64,000 nt of DNA from Solibacillus sp. FSL H8-0538 (GTDB lineage Bacteria; Bacillota; Bacilli; Bacillales_A; Planococcaceae). The position numbers and the translations under genes were made by a program. The stretch's first letter is position 1; each line of letters begins with the position of its first letter. The notes under the pieces were generated by a model. It was not told the origin of the DNA. It worked only from the letters and a program-made list of their open reading frames with translations, and ran no database searches. This document shows, piece after piece, positions 27,935 through 37,110 of this stretch. The DNA lies in NCBI RefSeq assembly GCF_038003525.1, contig NZ_JBBOPI010000001.1:1479001-1543000 (forward strand), in the 5' to 3' direction.

Positions 27935-29083
27935 ATGAAAAAATATATAGGGTTTGTATTGTTTATATGTGTAATTTTAGTAGCATTTTTAAATGGTAAT
28001 CAAAATTCAAGTGTATTTGCAGCAACTACAGATGTGCAAGCTATTAAAAATGGAGAAGTAGTTTATTATAAGGATGTATTTTCATTGTTATATGATGAAT
28101 TAAATGAAGGGGTTACACTCACAAAAAAAGTTCGGGATTATAGTACAAAAAAATGGGTTGCGTTAGATTCAGTAACGATTGTTAAAATTAATGCTTCAAA
28201 AAATATTTATTTCTCAGAAGCAGCAGCTGCAGATAAATATATTAAAGCTTATAAAACGAAAAAAAACGTTACATTAAAAAAGGTTAAATTAAATACAATT
28301 AAAACTAGTGCCCAGGCAAAATATAATAAGGAAGCACCAAGTATTGTATTAACAGCGGGTACAACAAAGCCAACGAATAAAGATGTCACAGTGAATGTAG
28401 CTGTTACAGATAATAAGAAAGTGACCTTAAAAAAATGGGCAATTGGTACTAAACCAACAATTAAGTTTTCATCTGCAGACACAACATTCACAAATAATTC
28501 ATTTACAGTAAGTGAAAATGGAACATATACAGTTTATGCTTTAGACGATAATGGCAACAAAAGTACAAAGTTAATAAAAATCTCTAATATTGATAAAATA
28601 AACCCAACTATTTCATTAAGTCCAAGTACAACGGATGCTTCAAATGAAAATGTAGTAGTAACTGCTTCAAATGAAAATGTGAAGGTAGTATCAAAAAAAT
28701 GGGCAAGTGATAACCAAACAGCTATGTATTTCATAAAGAATGGTACAACATTTACGGGCAATACGTTCGAAGTTTCAACTAATGGAACATACACAGTATA
28801 CGCCGAAGACGATGCTGGAAATACGAGCATTCAAACAATCACAATTTCAAATATCGATAAAACTGCACCAGCAAAAACCCTTTCAATACCTGAAAGTGAT
28901 GCAACAGCAGTCAGTAAAAAAATACAAGTTTCAACTAATGATGATAATGGGATTCAAGATCAAAAATGGGCATATGGAAATAAAGGTGTAGAATACTTCG
29001 TTGATAAAGGTTCTAGAATAGCACCATTACAAAATGCGAATCAAAAAGATAAAATTATCACACTAAAAAATGGTGTTTATACC
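27935..29083 (+). pseudogene. NosL-like/Ig-repeat secreted protein, 5' part (split by IS66)
   Basis: First 383 codons of a gene cut by IS66. Signal peptide to about residue 31, then a NosL-like domain that lacks the CxxCxM cysteines ('VQAIKNGEVVYYKDVFSLLYDE', 'VRDYSTKKWVALDSVTIVK'), then ~90-residue Ig-like repeats. Two are complete, each with a 'KKWA' segment, 'NGTYTVYA-DD-GN' and an 'ISNIDK' end; the third is interrupted at 'NGVYT'. Beyond 29083 the frame continues 20 codons into IS DNA. Joined to 31415-31936 it gives a continuous 556-residue product. Ribosome site AAAGGAAA upstream. Confidence 0.9.
29076..29083. repeat. IS66 target duplication, left copy
   Basis: TTTATACC, repeated exactly at 31407-31414 on the far side of the element. 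Confidence 0.97.
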
Positions 29084-29165
29084 GTAAGCCCGAAATATAA
29101 AAAAGCGCACCTTTTCGGTACGCACGACGAATGGCCATCTATCTGAAATTTTTTCGGATAGATGG

Positions 29166-30728
29166 CTATTTAGCACATGTGGCTTGGATATTTTTTGACC
29201 AAGGCATGTAGTTAATTAAAATTTGGGGTTGCTGATGGATCGGTAAATTCGGCAGCTCTGTCATTAACGTTACTAGGTATTGATAGAAGTCGATACCATT
29301 TGCTTTTGCTGTTTCAGCCAAACTTAAGCAGATCGCATTCGCTTTAGCACCAGCTTCACTAACAGAGAAAAGCCAGTTCTTTCGGCCGATCACATTAGGG
29401 CGAATCGCATTTTCAGCTGGATTATTATCGATTTCAATGCGACCATCGAGCAGAAAAGCTTTTAACCCATGTACACGATTTAATGTATATTCGGCAGCTT
29501 TTGCCAAGGCATTTTTTCCGAAGAAAGGGGATTCATCTACCCATTTTAGAAACTTTTCTACAATCGGTTTCGAATGTTTTTGCCGTGCTTTTCGTCGTTT
29601 ACCTGGTGAAAGATGCTTAAATTGACGTTCTAAGTGATACAGTTGGTCACAGTAATCCACACCAATTTGACCGTTTCTGCTATCAGCTTTCAGCCAATAA
29701 CGTCGTACATGCGCCCAACAGTTGGCGAACGTGACATCAGGTAGATTGCCGTATGCAGAATATCCATCACAAATCACGGTTCCTTTAAAGCCAGCTGTAA
29801 AGTTTTCTAATACAGAACGACTTCTCGATAAAGCACTTTGGAAAAGAACGATGATTGGTCCTTGGCTTGGCACGCTTCGGAACACCCAATTGTAGGCATT
29901 CGATTGACCTGATTTACCATCTGATCGTTTAATAATTTGCGCATACGTTTCGTCCACATGCAGAACAGATTTTGCTGTTAATGTCTGCTTCATCTGCTCA
30001 TAAACCGGTAGAAGCCAATCTTCTGCTGCACGAATGACCCAATTCGATAAGTTTTTGTCATTGGTAAGCAGACCAAATCGGTCCCACTCCTTCACCTGGC
30101 GGTAAAGAGGTAAGTACTGGATGAACTTATCGTAGATGAGTTTTGCTAAAACAGTAGGTCCTGCAATGCTACGTTGAATGGCAGCTTGCGGTGCTTTTCC
30201 ACGTTTCATCTGCGCTTTTTGAGTAGTATCTTTTTTACAATGCCTACACTCATAAGCGTGTTCAATATGTTGAACACGCTTCATTGTAGCCGGAATGAAT
30301 TTTGCTTCCTCACGCGCAATGGTCGTACCAGCTTCGGTCATTTGACCAAGGCAACAGTCACATTGCGTGTTTTCAGGATGATGGTGAATTTCTTCTATTT
30401 CAATCCCGTCACGAAAAGAATCATTCCGTTTTTTCTTATGTAATTTACGGACAACGGTATACGTAATCATTGCCGTGCTTTGTTCTTCTGTCTGCTCAGA
30501 ATCGCTAAAAGACGGATCGTCTTCGAATAAAGAACCTTGTCCGTCTGGTGCTTTATACTTTGATTTTTCCGATTTTGAACCGTATAAAGCCTTGGTTAAT
30601 TGGCGAACTTGTTCAGTCAACGCTTCGATTTGTCGATTTGACTGAGCTAATTGTTGCTCAAGCATTCGAATTAATCGTTCATTTTGATTTTCTTGCTTAG
30701 GAGAAACGTTCGTCAAATCATTCACCAC
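29166..30728 (-). CDS. tnpC: IS66 transposase TnpC
   Basis: 520 aa. Order: N-terminal leucine-zipper region ('RLIRMLEQQLAQSNRQIEAL'), zinc-finger-like cysteines ('CDCCLGQM', 'YECRHCKKD'), then the DDE catalytic core with 'VLHVDETYAQ', 'GTVICDGYSAYGNL' and 'IEIDNNPAENAIRP', and the C-terminal IS66 tail ('AKANGIDFYQYLVTLMTELP'). No lesion seen. Confidence 0.96.
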   Translation of the reverse strand: MVNDLTNVSPKQENQNERLIRMLEQQLAQSNRQIEALTEQVRQLTKALYGSKSEKSKYKAPDGQGSLFEDDPSFSDSEQTEEQSTAMITYTVVRKLHKKKRNDSFRDGIEIEEIHHHPENTQCDCCLGQMTEAGTTIAREEAKFIPATMKRVQHIEHAYECRHCKKDTTQKAQMKRGKAPQAAIQRSIAGPTVLAKLIYDKFIQYLPLYRQVKEWDRFGLLTNDKNLSNWVIRAAEDWLLPVYEQMKQTLTAKSVLHVDETYAQIIKRSDGKSGQSNAYNWVFRSVPSQGPIIVLFQSALSRSRSVLENFTAGFKGTVICDGYSAYGNLPDVTFANCWAHVRRYWLKADSRNGQIGVDYCDQLYHLERQFKHLSPGKRRKARQKHSKPIVEKFLKWVDESPFFGKNALAKAAEYTLNRVHGLKAFLLDGRIEIDNNPAENAIRPNVIGRKNWLFSVSEAGAKANAICLSLAETAKANGIDFYQYLVTLMTELPNLPIHQQPQILINYMPWSKNIQATCAK

Positions 30729-30779
30729 ATTTCCGTTCAGTATAAGTTATGGATGATTATACCACCTTAATAGGTGGGT

Positions 30780-31133
30780 TTAAAAGACACCTTTTGCAGA
30801 TTTCGCAATCGCTTTTGGCTGCTGAAGCGATAAACCTTCTAACAGCCAGCGAAGTTCCTTTTGTGAAAGGTTACGTACTTCCTTTTCATCTTTTGGCCAT
30901 TGCAGTTTGCCATTATCTAATCGTTTATAAAGCATGGCGAAGCCATCTCCATCAAAATACAAACATTTATAACGGTCTTTACTCGTTCCAGAAAATAAGA
31001 AGATGGAATCACTATATGGATCAAGTTTAAAAGAATCCTGAATGAGTGTTGCGAGACCGTCAATACCTTTACGCATATCGGTCTTACCGCAAATAATGTA
31101 GATGTTCTGCACGCTCGTAAAATCATGCTTCAT
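30780..31133 (-). CDS. tnpB: IS66 accessory protein TnpB
   Basis: 117 aa with the typical IS66 Orf2 pattern 'IYIICGKTDMRKGIDGLATLIQ', 'DSIFLFSGTSKDRYKCLYFDGDGF' and 'LYKRLDNGKLQWP'. Required with TnpA and TnpC for transposition. Overlaps tnpA by 4 bp. Confidence 0.96.
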   Translation of the reverse strand: MKHDFTSVQNIYIICGKTDMRKGIDGLATLIQDSFKLDPYSDSIFLFSGTSKDRYKCLYFDGDGFAMLYKRLDNGKLQWPKDEKEVRNLSQKELRWLLEGLSLQQPKAIAKSAKGVF

Positions 31134-31324
31134 TGATTATTCAGCTCCTTCACGATCGTTTGGATGATGTGCTCATCTACGCCATTGAAGAAAGAGATTA
31201 CTGCGGTAGCTGTTTTAATTACGCAGCTTGGATCAGAAGGAGATTGCGGTGAATTTGTAAATGAAGATTCGTCAATGATAGGGTCTAGCGACACGGGGAC
31301 AATTGTTAGTTTAGTTGTTGGCAT
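31130..31324 (-). CDS. tnpA: IS66 TnpA-like protein (short)
   Basis: About 64 aa from the ATG at 31324, 8 nt after GGGAGGTG; the frame is open three codons further. It has 'AVISFFNGVDEHIIQTIVKEL', resembling the C-terminal part of IS66 Orf1, but without the usual N-terminal helix-turn-helix, so it is a short variant. Overlaps tnpB. Confidence 0.82.
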   Translation of the reverse strand: MPTTKLTIVPVSLDPIIDESSFTNSPQSPSDPSCVIKTATAVISFFNGVDEHIIQTIVKELNNQ

Positions 31325-31406
31325 AGAAAACACCTCCCTTATTTGATATATCTATCGTACCGGGAGGTGCCTGTCATATATATGCGTTATTTGATTACGG
31401 GCTTAC

Positions 31407-31414
31407 TTTATACC
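31407..31414. repeat. IS66 target duplication, right copy
   Basis: TTTATACC, identical to 29076-29083. Confidence 0.97.
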
Positions 31415-31936
31415 GTGTATGCTGAGGACAAATTGGGGAATAAAGCAGTAAAAACAATTACTATTGATGGAATATCTGAATTTACAGAAGTAACACAAAC
31501 GGGTGTACATTGTGAAGTTTGTCGTATGGATCTTCATAACACTGACCCAAATAAAGTGTATTCTGCCAAAGCGCTTGACCAAGAAGAAAATACACATTAT
31601 TTTTGTAGAATTGGATGTATGTATCATCAAGAGCAGGCAAATGGTGTAGCATATACTAATAAATTTGTTCGTGATTATAGTGCAACAGCACCACGCTTAA
31701 ATAACTGGATTGCAGTTGAAAATGCAGTAACTGTGAAATTCAATAATCGTGAAACTGCCAAAGGAATCATGGGGTGGAAACTTTTCCATTTCACAGATTT
31801 ATCAAGTGCAGCAAACTATCTAGCTGTGAGTAAAGAAAAAGTAGTAGCTGAAAAATTAGGAAACATCATTCAATATGCGAAAACGAATAATAAGGGTATG
31901 AATTATCAATACGAGGTCGATAAAGCAGTACAGTAA
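31415..31936 (+). pseudogene. NosL-like/Ig-repeat secreted protein, 3' part (split by IS66)
   Basis: Last 173 residues of the interrupted gene, resuming in frame at 'VYAEDKLGNKAVKTITIDG' of the third Ig-like repeat. It ends with a second NosL-like domain that keeps the metal motif 'HCEVCRM' and adds 'HYFCRIGCMYHQ', 'KFVRDYSATAPRLNNWIAVENAVTVKF' and 'FHFTDLSSAANYLA'. The only start codons ahead of it lie in IS DNA, so it is unlikely to be made or exported by itself. Confidence 0.9.
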
Positions 31937-31980
31937 TTTTAAATAACAAAAATTTGAATATTTATTATTTTAGACTAATA

Positions 31981-32046
31981 GAAAAGCGAAAACTCATGTA
32001 TCGTAATTGTTGTAGAGACAAGTCACGATAGGAGTTTTCGCTTTGT
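31981..32046 (+). terminator. Hairpin terminator after the NosL-Ig gene
   Basis: AAAGCGAAAACTC...GAGTTTTCGCTTT with an imperfect inner stem and T-rich end; its outer arms match those of the hairpin at 27203-27262. Confidence 0.65.
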
Positions 32047-32133
32047 GTCATTAGTTGAAATATTCTGTTTTATGATTACCGCCTTTTTAGGATTTTTACC
32101 TTATTAATATACAAATTTGGAGGTATTACATTC

Positions 32134-32712
32134 GTGGTTAAAAATTTGATTTCCATCATTATTATCATGGGTTTAATAACGATAGTTGCGATGAATGTTC
32201 TCGGTAACGAGAAAGAAACAGTGAAAACAGCACAAACAGCTAAAAAAAACGAAACAGCATCTACTAATGAAAAAGAGGATACGACATATCAAGTAGAGTA
32301 TGTAGCACCAGATTTTGAGTTGAAAACGTTTGAAGGTGAAACAGTACGTTTGTCGGATTATGTAGGTAAAAAGGTGATTTTAAATTTTTGGGCAACATGG
32401 TGCCCACCTTGTAAAAAAGAAGTGCCACATATGCAAAAGGTTTATGAAGAGTATAAAAATCAAGGTGTTGAAATTTTAGCAGTTAACGTAACAAATAAGG
32501 ATAAGGGAGAAGAAGCGGTTGCTAAATTTGTGAAAGAACATGGACTTACTTTTGAAGTTTTGTTAGATGAAGAAGGGTTTGTAGGTAATACATATCAAGT
32601 ACTTACGCTGCCAACGACTTATATGATTGATACAAAAGGAAACATGGTTGACATCATTGAAGGTCCAATGAATGAGGCATTGATGAAAGAATTAATTAAC
32701 AAGGCTGAATAA
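32134..32712 (+). CDS. ResA/TlpA-like membrane-anchored thioredoxin
   Basis: 192 aa with a GTG start and TTGGAGG site. Uncleaved N-terminal anchor ('LISIIIIMGLITIVAMNVL'), a Lys/Thr-rich linker, then an AhpC/TSA-thioredoxin domain: 'APDFELKTFEGETVRLSDYVGKK', active site 'WATWCPPCKKE' (CxxC), 'VNVTNKDKG' and cis-Pro region 'LTLPTTYMID'. ResA-like proteins reduce disulfides outside the membrane, for example in cytochrome c maturation. Next to the NosL-like proteins it may keep their metal-binding cysteines reduced (inference). Confidence 0.9.
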   Translation: MVKNLISIIIIMGLITIVAMNVLGNEKETVKTAQTAKKNETASTNEKEDTTYQVEYVAPDFELKTFEGETVRLSDYVGKKVILNFWATWCPPCKKEVPHMQKVYEEYKNQGVEILAVNVTNKDKGEEAVAKFVKEHGLTFEVLLDEEGFVGNTYQVLTLPTTYMIDTKGNMVDIIEGPMNEALMKELINKAE

Positions 32713-33139
32713 TAAAAATTAAACAGTACTAAAGAACTTATTGAGTAAACACTATATTTGACGAGGATAATGTGTTTTTGTATCCTTTTGACTACAAAAC
32801 ACCACTACTCATTGAAAAAGAGATAAATCAGCCTGAATTATTCACCTGAATTTAAATTATTGAGAACTATAGTAGATTTACAATGTGAAAGTCAATTTAG
32901 AAGGATAAATAGCCGAATGAGAGAAGGTTTGAAACGAGTCTTGGGAAAACACCGATTTTTGGGTAGACTTCTCCCTGGTGCAAGTTCAATTTTAAAAAAT
33001 TTGATTTAGTTGAATGTGAGCCGCTGCACTCGGGTCAGTACGTCCCAAAAGAAGTGTTCATAGACAAAACTGGAGGATATTTTGAAATACAGTGAAGGAC
33101 CAGATTTTACTAACTTACTTGCGACTTTGATCAAGCGTG
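32713..33139 (+). other. Gene-free region with a short coding scrap
   Basis: No complete gene. A plus-strand stretch near 32999-33095 reads 'KFDLVECEPLHSGQYVP' and 'FIDKTGGYFEIQ' before a stop, resembling the end of a small YjzC-like protein; probably debris. Confidence 0.35.
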
Positions 33140-33657
33140 TTCGTATCGTTTGGATTTGAATCCCATTTTAGTTTTTAGGGAAACTGAGTGTGCGTAGCCA
33201 GTTCGTGAAGTTATTGGCAAGCAGATTCAACATCATCCGAGCTTCATTGACGAGAAAATCATGACCTTTCATCTTGCCTCGCTGTGTGTATGACTGCACA
33301 ATGGCTTGTGGTGAAAAGGTTTCACCAAGATTTGTCACAAAAAAGCATGCGAAAAGAACAGTTCACCTGCTGGGCGCATGGACTGAAAATAATACGGCTA
33401 GGCTTCGACCAAGATGAAGCTCGATAAATCGATTCTTCGACGTAGCTTTCAGTTATGGAAACATCATTAATTTCATGTGTTGGGTGAAGTTCTTTCGCAA
33501 GTGCCTATAACTTGGCGTTCACTTTTAAACGAATGATGAAGTACACCGATTCTTTTTCACATAATTCGTAGAGGCCAGGTACCGCAAAACCACTATCACC
33601 ACGTATGAGCGTAGAGGTTTCTGGAAATTTTTCATTATAGTGTTCGATGAGTGTCTA
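33140..33657 (-). pseudogene. IS1380-family transposase remnant
   Basis: Minus-strand reading gives 'DTLIEHYNEKFPETSTLIRG', then 'DSGFAVPGLYELCEKE' and 'VYFIIRLKVNAKL', the hallmark region of IS1380 transposases, followed by several stops and frameshifts. Directly abuts an IS3 remnant. Confidence 0.75.
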
Positions 33658-33910
33658 CTATTCGGGGTTCAGTTCACGCTCCGATGGAATCATTCTTTGG
33701 GCACTTTAAAGATGAAGTCTATTTCAAGTCGGTGAATAACTTATTCGAATTAAAACAAATGGTGGATCATTATATGGAGTATTACAATCCTTCTCACAAG
33801 CAATGGCATCTAAAAAGATGGCTCCAGTAGAATACCGGAACCATCTCTTCACAGCTTAGACTGCCCAATCGCTTTTTATTAAACTGTCCGTTAAATGGGG
33901 TGCAGTTCAA
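33658..33910 (+). pseudogene. IS3-family (IS150-like) transposase 3' remnant
   Basis: Plus-strand pieces 'APMESFFGHFKDEV', 'NNLFELKQMVDHYMEYYN' and 'QWHLKKMAPVEYRNHLF' in shifted frames, followed by a CTGTCC...GGTGCAGTTCA end. Inserted at or recombined with the IS1380 remnant. Similar to the piece at 0.9-1.3 kb. Confidence 0.8.
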
Positions 33911-33932
33911 ATTTTTTGAGTCACTCTTTTTT

Positions 33933-35024
33933 TTAGCGAATTACCACAGTCACCATTAACATGAAGTAGATACTAGTCACAAATAGACAACTAAACAGAA
34001 AAGATACAATAATCGGTGCTTTTTTGAAAAATGATAATACAATTAATCCTATAAATAAGATGGATAGGAAAAAGAACAGTACTGTATCTAAGTTCACAAC
34101 AAAGCCAATTGTACTACTAGAGTTGATAATGTCAGCGTGAAATAGACGAAATAAAGGTGACACTGCATCATTCGTTAAATAATTGCCATGAGGGGGTGAG
34201 TGTTGTGAAAAAGCAGCTGTAATCGTAAAAATTGTCAATAAAATAAAGCCTTCCACACGAATCCATGGAATTGGATTGAATGACGCATCTTTAGATAATC
34301 GATATTTAACAATTAAACTATTCACTAAAGCATAAAAAATAAGTGGCAGTAGGAATAAATGTTTTATTAATAATCCTTGTCCATACGAAACCATCCAAGA
34401 TCCGATATACCCATCAACCATTACATCCATTAGAAACAAGCCACTAAGAGCCGTAACAGCTAAACAGCAAATAGCAACTAACGAAAACCAGTTCAAAAAT
34501 TTGAGCCAATTATTTTTATTAATCGAACACCAAGAAATAATAAGTAGAATCCCTACCCAAATGCTGATCGCTGTTAAATGAAGAAAGTCGCTTATAATTC
34601 CTATTATTGGATCAAGAGCACCTGCATGGCTTGACCAAGCAACTGTTAAAATTAGTCCAAATGTTAATAGTGCCCCTAAAAAAGAAAAGATGCCCTGTTC
34701 AGTAGATCTCGCAAATGAAATTAATAGAACTAACACAACGGAGCCAAGTAGGGTAAAATCCCATGCAGTCCCAACTGTATAGGTTGTTAAAACAATTTTA
34801 AACGTTTCAAGTAAACCTAAGCGTGGAGCAATATATAATGTAATATCAAGAACAGGAATAAATGCGAAAACTGGTAGTGTAATGGCACTAAGAAGGAATA
34901 TGCGCTTTGGAATTTTTATGTCAGGACGATATTTGCTTGGGACAAGTAGAAGAATAAAACTTCCAACTAAGACCGAAAAGCATAAATATAAAAGCGCCTG
35001 ACTAATAATTACTAATATTTCCAT
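33933..35024 (-). CDS. CopD-domain copper-related membrane protein
   Basis: 363 aa with about nine hydrophobic segments. The CopD core 'VAWSSHAGALD...ISDFLHLTAISIWVGILLI' carries conserved His residues, and 'FSQHSPPHGN' adds more near the C-terminus. Corresponds to the membrane part of YcnJ-type copper proteins; CopC and CopD are separate genes here. It starts 3 bp after the copC stop, so one transcript. Likely moves or handles copper at the membrane. Confidence 0.88.
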   Translation of the reverse strand: MEILVIISQALLYLCFSVLVGSFILLLVPSKYRPDIKIPKRIFLLSAITLPVFAFIPVLDITLYIAPRLGLLETFKIVLTTYTVGTAWDFTLLGSVVLVLLISFARSTEQGIFSFLGALLTFGLILTVAWSSHAGALDPIIGIISDFLHLTAISIWVGILLIISWCSINKNNWLKFLNWFSLVAICCLAVTALSGLFLMDVMVDGYIGSWMVSYGQGLLIKHLFLLPLIFYALVNSLIVKYRLSKDASFNPIPWIRVEGFILLTIFTITAAFSQHSPPHGNYLTNDAVSPLFRLFHADIINSSSTIGFVVNLDTVLFFFLSILFIGLIVLSFFKKAPIIVSFLFSCLFVTSIYFMLMVTVVIR

Positions 35025-35027
35025 GAA

Positions 35028-35600
35028 TTATTTCTTTCTTTTTGTAAGGAAGAAGAAACCACTTACTGCAACGATAACTAAAAGAACGATTAGAATTACT
35101 GTCGTGGAAGATGATTCTCCCTCTTCATCCGCTGAAACTACTTCTTTAATTTCTGTCGATTGCTCAGTTTTTCCGTTTGTTTCTTCAATCGCTTTCGTTG
35201 TTTCTGAAGGTTCCTCTGTTACTTCTTCTACTGTTTCAGGATCTGGCGCATTTACTGTAAATGAGAATTCTCCATCTAATGGGTGACCATCTGCACTAAT
35301 AATACTCCAATTAACTTGATATTCGTTATTTGGAAGTGGCTCAGCAACAGTTCCTGTTAATGTACCTTCACCAATAATAATTTCTTGTAGTTCAACAGTT
35401 TGACCCGATGTCGTTGTTACATCTATAAAACTACCTTGTTCAATTTGACCGTCAAATTCAATAACAATTTCATTTAATGGTTCCGTTACAACGTCACCAT
35501 TTGCTGGATTGGATTCTCCTAAATGTGAGTGAGCAAATGCACTATTTGAAAGAGACAATGCTAGTAAGGCTGCTGCTGCAGCAGAAAAAATATGTTTCAA
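35028..35600 (-). CDS. CopC-domain copper-binding protein, membrane-anchored
   Basis: About 190 aa from TTG 35600, 7 nt after AGGAGG. Signal peptide ('AAAALLALSLSNSAFA'), then mature His at 'HSHLGESNPANGDVV', the usual CopC N-terminal copper ligand, 'IVIEFDGQIEQG', and 'YQVNWSIISADGHPLDGEFSFTV' with the second conserved His. An acidic Glu/Thr-rich linker leads to a C-terminal helix and 'LTKRKK', anchoring it in the membrane. First gene of the copC-copD operon. Confidence 0.92.
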   Translation of the reverse strand: MKHIFSAAAAALLALSLSNSAFAHSHLGESNPANGDVVTEPLNEIVIEFDGQIEQGSFIDVTTTSGQTVELQEIIIGEGTLTGTVAEPLPNNEYQVNWSIISADGHPLDGEFSFTVNAPDPETVEEVTEEPSETTKAIEETNGKTEQSTEIKEVVSADEEGESSSTTVILIVLLVIVAVSGFFFLTKRKK

Positions 35601-36270
35601 AATATGTCCTCCTAAACTTTTCACTATTTGAAAAATAAATAGTACTATTTATTTTCAATAATGATTATATAAAAAAAATGTGAAATTTAAATGAAGTATT
35701 CTGTAAAAAATAGAAATTTCATAGTCACGCACCTACTGTATCAAAGTAGTCCTTTTAAGTCTACTAAATAACCAAGTAAAGATGAGTTAATCATAATGGA
35801 ATGGAAAAAAATAACCGACTAAATTCGTCTATAAAAAAGTGGAATTGTGAGAAGAGTTTATTAAACTAACGATTGCGTTGATCCAACAAGGGTCAACGCT
35901 ATTTTTTTGAACGTATTTTGTACTAACGTAATATAGAAAATTTAGATTAAAAAAAGGCGAGGCAAATATAGGTGAATCAGGTTTTTAACTAATATCACGA
36001 CATCATGTTTAATAATAATTTGATTTCAGCTTTTTGGTAAACTGGAATGCCCTGTACATTTGTGCATGAATAAAAAGGTTATTTCATCAAGAATAATCCC
36101 AATTACTGCGGGTACAATAACATCAATAATAGAATAAAAAGACCAAATTTTTTCTTACTCATTAAATTCAGATGTTTCACTACATTTTGCTGCTCTAAAA
36201 TTAATTACTGAAGAAACTGTACACTTTGAATTTTTTGCAATTCGGTGTCTACAACAGGAGGAAAAACAAC
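35601..36270 (+). other. Intergenic region with terminator and coding debris
   Basis: About 650 bp without a complete gene. A terminator GCGTTGA / TCAACGC with seven T lies at 35875-35908 (plus). A minus-strand stretch near 36030-36160 reads as hydrophobic coding scraps in more than one frame. The final bases hold the AGGAGG site for the next gene. Confidence 0.5.
35875..35908 (+). terminator. Orphan terminator
   Basis: GCGTTGA stem, 11-nt loop, TCAACGC, then TATTTTTTT. No plus-strand gene lies just upstream. Confidence 0.7.
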
Positions 36271-37101
36271 ATGAAAATAGTAAAATGGTTCGTAACACTT
36301 GCCGTCTTATCATCACTAGTATTAGCCGCATGTGGCAATAATACAACAACACAAACAAAAGAGAGTAATTTAAACGCCCTTGAGCAAATTCAACAAGACG
36401 GTGTCATGACAGTTGGTATTATGGGAACCTATGCACCTTATAATTTTTTAAATGAAAATAAAGAATATGATGGCTTTGACGTGGACATTGCAAAAGAACT
36501 CGCAGAACGAATTGGCGTTGAAGCAGAATTTGTTGCGCAAGATTTTTCAGGACTCATCCCTGGCTTACAAAAAGATAAATTTGACATTTTAGTCAGCCAA
36601 GTAACGATTACAAAAGAACGACAAGTACAAATTGACTTTTCTGAACCCTATATTACAAACGAAGTAAAAGTCATCGTACCCAAATCAAATACAGATATTC
36701 AAACGGTTGAAGATTTTAAAGGTAAAACAATCGGGGTTGGCCTTGGAACAAACGATGAAACGTATTTACGTAATGAATTAATGCCAGAAGTCGGTGATTT
36801 TACAATTAATACGTATGATGATGTGATAACAACATTAAAAGACTTAGATGCGGGTCGGATCGATGCAACAGTTAATAATGTATATGCATTAAAACCAATT
36901 ATTGAGGAAAATGGTTATGCTGTAAAAGCTGTTGGTGAAGCGATTAAAGCAGATCAAGCAGCAGTCGCAGTGAAAAAAGGAAATACAGAACTTGTAGAGG
37001 CATTAAATACAGCACTTAATGAAATGAAACAAGATGGTACGTATAAAGAAATCTTTGTGAAATGGTTTGACGAGGCGCCACCAGCGCAAATAAGAAAGTA
37101 G
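36271..37101 (+). CDS. Polar amino acid ABC transporter, binding lipoprotein
   Basis: 276 aa from the ATG at 36271, 9 nt after AGGAGG. Lipobox 'LAAC'; family-3 solute-binding protein with 'VMTVGIMGTYAPYNFLNENKEYDGFDVDIAKELAERIG' and 'DFSGLIPGLQKDKFDILVSQVTITKERQ', typical of polar amino acid or cystine binding. First gene of a three-gene importer operon (binding protein, permease, ATPase). Ligand not fixed. Confidence 0.9.
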   Translation: MKIVKWFVTLAVLSSLVLAACGNNTTTQTKESNLNALEQIQQDGVMTVGIMGTYAPYNFLNENKEYDGFDVDIAKELAERIGVEAEFVAQDFSGLIPGLQKDKFDILVSQVTITKERQVQIDFSEPYITNEVKVIVPKSNTDIQTVEDFKGKTIGVGLGTNDETYLRNELMPEVGDFTINTYDDVITTLKDLDAGRIDATVNNVYALKPIIEENGYAVKAVGEAIKADQAAVAVKKGNTELVEALNTALNEMKQDGTYKEIFVKWFDEAPPAQIRK

Positions 37102-37110
37102 GTCTCTTTA

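Larger units (their letters stand above)
29084..31406 (-). mobile_element. IS66-family insertion sequence, copy 1 (2323 bp)
   Basis: Bounded by the inverted repeats GTAAGCCCG / CGGGCTTAC and flanked by the perfect 8-bp target duplication TTTATACC, the length expected for IS66. It carries the three genes tnpA, tnpB and tnpC on the minus strand. A second copy of identical length with identical encoded proteins lies at 39419-41741, so the element has been active recently. Confidence 0.97.

Noticed and set aside
29437-30443. Plus-strand open frames inside IS66 tnpC
   Set aside because: They are antisense to a well-supported transposase, have no ribosome sites, and recur identically in both IS copies only because the DNA is identical.
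31343-31414. A start for the 3' half of the NosL-Ig gene inside IS66
   Set aside because: The candidate start codons lie in IS sequence, lack a proper ribosome site, and would give a protein without a signal peptide.
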